From Providencia vermicola (GTDB lineage: Bacteria; Pseudomonadota; Gammaproteobacteria; Enterobacterales; Enterobacteriaceae), in assembly GCF_020381325.1 (NCBI RefSeq), contig NZ_JAGSPI010000004.1, positions 62,001 through 126,000 on the forward strand: DNA of 64,000 nucleotides. The letters are read 5' to 3'. Below the pieces are notes generated by a model that saw only the letters and a program-made list of their open reading frames with translations, was not told the DNA's origin and did not search any database. Positions 61,263 to 64,000 of this stretch are shown one piece after another (the stretch's first letter is position 1; each line of letters opens with the position of its first letter). Position numbers and translations under genes: made by a program.

Positions 61263-62504
61263 ATGGCAAGAAAAACAAAGCCATTAACCGATACCGAAAT
61301 CAAAGCAGCTAAACCACAGGACAAGGACTATCAGCTGTATGATGGTGATGGACTCACACTGCTAATCAAATCTAGCGGAAGCAAGTTATGGCAATTCCGT
61401 TACTACCGCCCGTATACAAAACAAAGGACCAAACAAAGTTTTGGGGCCTACCCTGCAGTCACACTTTCAGATGCTAGAAAACTTAGAGCAGAATCTCGCT
61501 CATTACTGGCAAAAGATATTGACCCTCAAGAATATCAGAAAGATCAAATAAGAAACTCTCAAGAGGCTAAAACCAATACCTTTCAACTTGTCGCTGAACG
61601 TTGGTGGGAAGTGAAGAAGTCCACCGTAACCGAAGATTATGGTAATGATATCTGGCGCTCACTTGAACGAGATGTGTTCCCTGCCATTGGTGACATCAGC
61701 GTTACCGATATCAAAGCGCATATATTGGTTCAAGCAATACAACCGGTTCAAGCTAGAGGTGCGCTAGAAACGGTTCGTCGCCTATGTCAGCGTATCAACG
61801 AAGTGATGATCTATGCTCAAAATACTGGCTTAATTGATGCCGTACCGAGTATCAATATTGGCAAAGCTTTTGAAAAACCCAAGAAAAAGAATATGCCAAG
61901 TATTCCCCCTGATCAGCTACCAAAGCTCATGCAGACAATGCGTACAGCTAATATTATCTTACCTACCAGATGTTTGTTTATGTGGCAGCTACTCACCATC
62001 TCGCGCCCTGCCGAAGCCGCTGAAGCCCGTTGGGATGAAATCAACTTTGAAACCAAGGAATGGAAGATACCGGCTGCTAGAATGAAGATGAACCGTGAGC
62101 ACACCGTTCCATTGTCTGACGCTGCTTTAGCTATTCTAGAGCTAATGAAACCACTCAGTGGTCATCGTGAGTTTATCTTTCCTAGCCGTATCAAGCCTGC
62201 CCAACCGATGAATAGCCAAACCGTCAATGCAGCATTAAAACGCGCTGGGTTCGGCGGTGTCTTGGTTTCTCACGGTCTACGCTCAATTGCTAGTACCGCC
62301 CTAAATGAGCAAGGCTTCCCACCCGATGTTATTGAAGCCGCCCTTGCCCACGTTGATAAAAACGAAGTTAGACGTGCCTATAATCGTAGTGACTACCTAG
62401 AGCAAAGACGCCCTATGATGCAATGGTGGGCTGATTTTATTGAATCGGCTGACAGGGGAAGTATTATAGAAGGCGGGATAAGGGGAATATCGTTAGTTGG
62501 GTAA
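61263..62504 (+). CDS. P4-type tyrosine integrase of an ssrA-borne island
   Basis: 413 residues. The N-terminal DUF4102/arm-binding domain is MARKTKPLTDTEIKAAKP ... YDGDGLTLLI. The SAM-like core binding domain follows, then the catalytic domain with Arg (TISRPAEAAEARW), His-x-x-Arg (SHGLRSIAST), the second His (AALAHVDKNE) and Tyr (VRRAYNRSDY). All catalytic residues are intact, so it is likely active. The ATG at 61263 has GGAG 8 bases upstream. It would recombine the ssrA 3' end with the island end outside the window. Confidence 0.93.
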   Translation: MARKTKPLTDTEIKAAKPQDKDYQLYDGDGLTLLIKSSGSKLWQFRYYRPYTKQRTKQSFGAYPAVTLSDARKLRAESRSLLAKDIDPQEYQKDQIRNSQEAKTNTFQLVAERWWEVKKSTVTEDYGNDIWRSLERDVFPAIGDISVTDIKAHILVQAIQPVQARGALETVRRLCQRINEVMIYAQNTGLIDAVPSINIGKAFEKPKKKNMPSIPPDQLPKLMQTMRTANIILPTRCLFMWQLLTISRPAEAAEARWDEINFETKEWKIPAARMKMNREHTVPLSDAALAILELMKPLSGHREFIFPSRIKPAQPMNSQTVNAALKRAGFGGVLVSHGLRSIASTALNEQGFPPDVIEAALAHVDKNEVRRAYNRSDYLEQRRPMMQWWADFIESADRGSIIEGGIRGISLVG

Positions 62505-62512
62505 TTTACTGT

Positions 62513-62536
62513 GTACCAGCTAAATTTAGCTGGTAC
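62513..62536 (+). terminator. Palindrome after the integrase
   Basis: Perfect 24-bp palindrome GTACCAGCTAAA / TTTAGCTGGTAC, 8 bases past the stop, a probable terminator. From here to 62838 (about 300 bases) the DNA is very AT-rich with no gene seen. Confidence 0.65.
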
Positions 62537-62838
62537 TATACTCAAAGTTAACAGAAATACATGGTAAGTTCATTGGGACATTTATGGAACTCGAACAATG
62601 ATGATATAAATATTGAATACATGTCCCTTCAGGGATAGGTTCTTAATAAATTTTTTACTATCTTTCTGATTATTCATCAAAAAAACATTCTAAATATGCT
62701 TATAAGGTATTGATAATTATTTTATCAGAATATATTAAAAACATTTAAAAATATCTTATACTTATCTAAAATAGTTTCAATATAGTGATTTACCATCACC
62801 ATAAAATTAATAAAAAAGTAATAAATGAAAGGGAAGCC

Positions 62839-64000
62839 ATGTACGAACTATCTAACGAAATATATGAGAAAATTCAGAAACAAATACAAGCGGTTACAGG
62901 AAAATTAACAGAAGAACAACTTGATGAACGATTAGCAGAAGATATTTCTGATGCAATGGACAACTTAAGTTTACTCAACAACCATATTCAAGAAGAACTA
63001 GAAAAATTAAAAGAAAATAGCGAATGGAAACGTTTTACTATTGCTTTTTATGGTGAAACCAATGCAGGTAAATCAACTTTAATTGAAGCTTTACGTTTAT
63101 ATCTCTGCGAAAAAACTAAAAAAGAGAGTCAGTCAAAGTTTAAAGAAATCCAACAGCAGCTTGGATTAACGCAAGAAGCATTTGATAAAGTTTGTCGTAT
63201 AATTATGGATATGACGAAAGCGATTGAAGAAATACAACAAGAAATAACCGAATTGTCGAAAAAATATGCTGAGCCAATTATACAAGCAGAGTTAACCATT
63301 CGCCAAACAAAAGAGAAAAACATCCAAGAGTCAAAAATATTGGCAACAAGACATAACAATACGATAAACGAAATTGAGTCTGAAATTTTTAACTTAAGTG
63401 AATTAGTGGAAAAACTAAAAGCAGAGCAAACTTGGATACAAAAAATAATAGCCTGCTTCTTCAAATCTCATGAAGAAAAACAGCTTATTGAGCTTGAAGA
63501 TCACTGTTCACAAGTGAAGAAACAACAACAAATTAAGCAGCAAAAACTCCTACAATGCCAACAACAAGAAAAACAACAGGCAACTGCGGCTCTTCAACAA
63601 ATACAAGAGAAAAAACAGCAAGAACTCACCCTATTAAGTCAAAAGGAGCAAAAGCTACAACAAAAACAACAACAAGCTGAGCGAGAAAAAAACCGTTTAG
63701 ATAATGATGCTAAGAAATTAACCGATTTTGCTGATGGGCAGATTATTGGGGATGGTCGTTCTGATTTTACTCGTAATAATACTTCTTTCGACTTTAATGT
63801 CGATGGACAAGCATTTTCTTTAATTGATGTTCCGGGTATCGAAGGTGATGAAACGATTGTAAGTACGCCAATTGAAGAGGCTGTACGCAAAGCCCACGCT
63901 GTATTTTATGTTACTCGTACAGCACGCCCACCACAAACGAGTGATGGTGAAAATGTAACGACAAAAGGAACGCTGGAAAGAATTAAAAAACATCTTGCCG
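62839..64000 (+). CDS. Dynamin-like or Era-like GTPase with coiled coil inserted in the G domain (partial, runs off the window)
   Basis: At least 387 residues from the ATG at 62839, preceded by AAGGGAAG; the C-terminus is off the window. A short helical N-terminus (1-60) leads to a P-loop FYGETNAGKSTLIEAL (residues 72-80). G3 is LIDVPGIEGDE at about 328-338. Between them lie about 200 residues of Gln/Lys/Glu-rich coiled coil, broken near 195-210 by a hydrophobic basic tip WIQKIIACFFKSHEEK. G4 is not reached. I do not recognise a named family. Location in an integrase island and very AT-rich codon use mark it as acquired. Defence, membrane remodelling or ribosome binding are all possible; none is shown. 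Confidence 0.8.
   Translation, partial: MYELSNEIYEKIQKQIQAVTGKLTEEQLDERLAEDISDAMDNLSLLNNHIQEELEKLKENSEWKRFTIAFYGETNAGKSTLIEALRLYLCEKTKKESQSKFKEIQQQLGLTQEAFDKVCRIIMDMTKAIEEIQQEITELSKKYAEPIIQAELTIRQTKEKNIQESKILATRHNNTINEIESEIFNLSELVEKLKAEQTWIQKIIACFFKSHEEKQLIELEDHCSQVKKQQQIKQQKLLQCQQQEKQQATAALQQIQEKKQQELTLLSQKEQKLQQKQQQAEREKNRLDNDAKKLTDFADGQIIGDGRSDFTRNNTSFDFNVDGQAFSLIDVPGIEGDETIVSTPIEEAVRKAHAVFYVTRTARPPQTSDGENVTTKGTLERIKKHLA

Noticed and set aside
63129-63464. 111-codon minus-strand frame opposite the island GTPase
   Set aside because: Ser/Phe/Ile-rich shadow of the Gln/Lys/Glu coiled coil on the + strand.
63480-63700. Gln-rich repeated CAA/CAG tracts considered as a tandem repeat or CRISPR-like array
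   Set aside because: The repeats are irregular codons of a coiled coil with an intact reading frame; there is no repeat-spacer spacing.

Overview
This window reads as a stretch of the core chromosome of a Morganellaceae-type enterobacterium, most likely Providencia (inference from protein similarity, moderate AT bias and gene order; no database search was possible). Most of it follows the E. coli glyA-hmp-glnB ... purL ... rnc-lepB-lepA ... rpoE-nadB ... srmB ... grcA-ung ... grpE-nadK-recN-bamE ... smpB-ssrA backbone, with a few accessory blocks inserted.

Region by region. 1-9.3 kb: the start of hcaT, glyA with divergent hmp (PurR and NsrR boxes between them), glnB, a long glutamine-dependent nadE, and the glrK-qseG-glrR two-component operon. 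9.3-10.0 kb: no protein gene, but a sigma-54 promoter in front of glrK, a short ERIC repeat, the small RNA gene glmY with its own sigma-54 promoter, and three GlrR-type TGTC-N10-GACA sites. 10.3-11.3 kb: an orphan AT-rich O-methyltransferase. 11.5-19.6 kb: a sugar-phosphate module, uhpABC (sensing) followed by afuABC (ABC import), with two ERIC elements between afuA and afuB. 19.9-26.0 kb: an L-ascorbate module with ulaR-ulaG on one strand and a fused ulaA-ulaB, ulaC, a HAD phosphatase and ulaD on the other. 26.2-46.6 kb: a small secreted CxxC protein, then purL, mltF, tadA, leuE, yfhL, acpS-pdxJ, recO-era-rnc, lepB-lepA, rseC-rseB-rseA-rpoE and nadB. 46.6-50.6 kb: trmN6, an IclR regulator with hutG, an ERIC element and gltS. 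50.8-53.6 kb: srmB and a lipase-ankyrin protein. 53.8-61.1 kb: grcA, ung, grpE, nadK, recN, bamE, rnfH-ratA, smpB and the tmRNA gene ssrA.

From 61.1 kb to the end a genomic island begins. A P4-type tyrosine integrase sits just after the 3' end of ssrA, followed by an AT-rich gap and a large GTPase that runs off the window. The GTPase has a long coiled coil inserted between its P-loop and its DxPG motif. This is the most unusual protein in the window and the best candidate for an undescribed, possibly defence-related, system.

Regulatory DNA is unusually readable here: sigma-54 promoters (glmY, glrK), a sigma-E promoter and a coupled leader peptide before rpoE, a sigma-32 promoter for grpE, two LexA boxes for recN, PurR boxes for glyA and purL, an NsrR box for hmp, and an RNase III-type leader hairpin before rnc.
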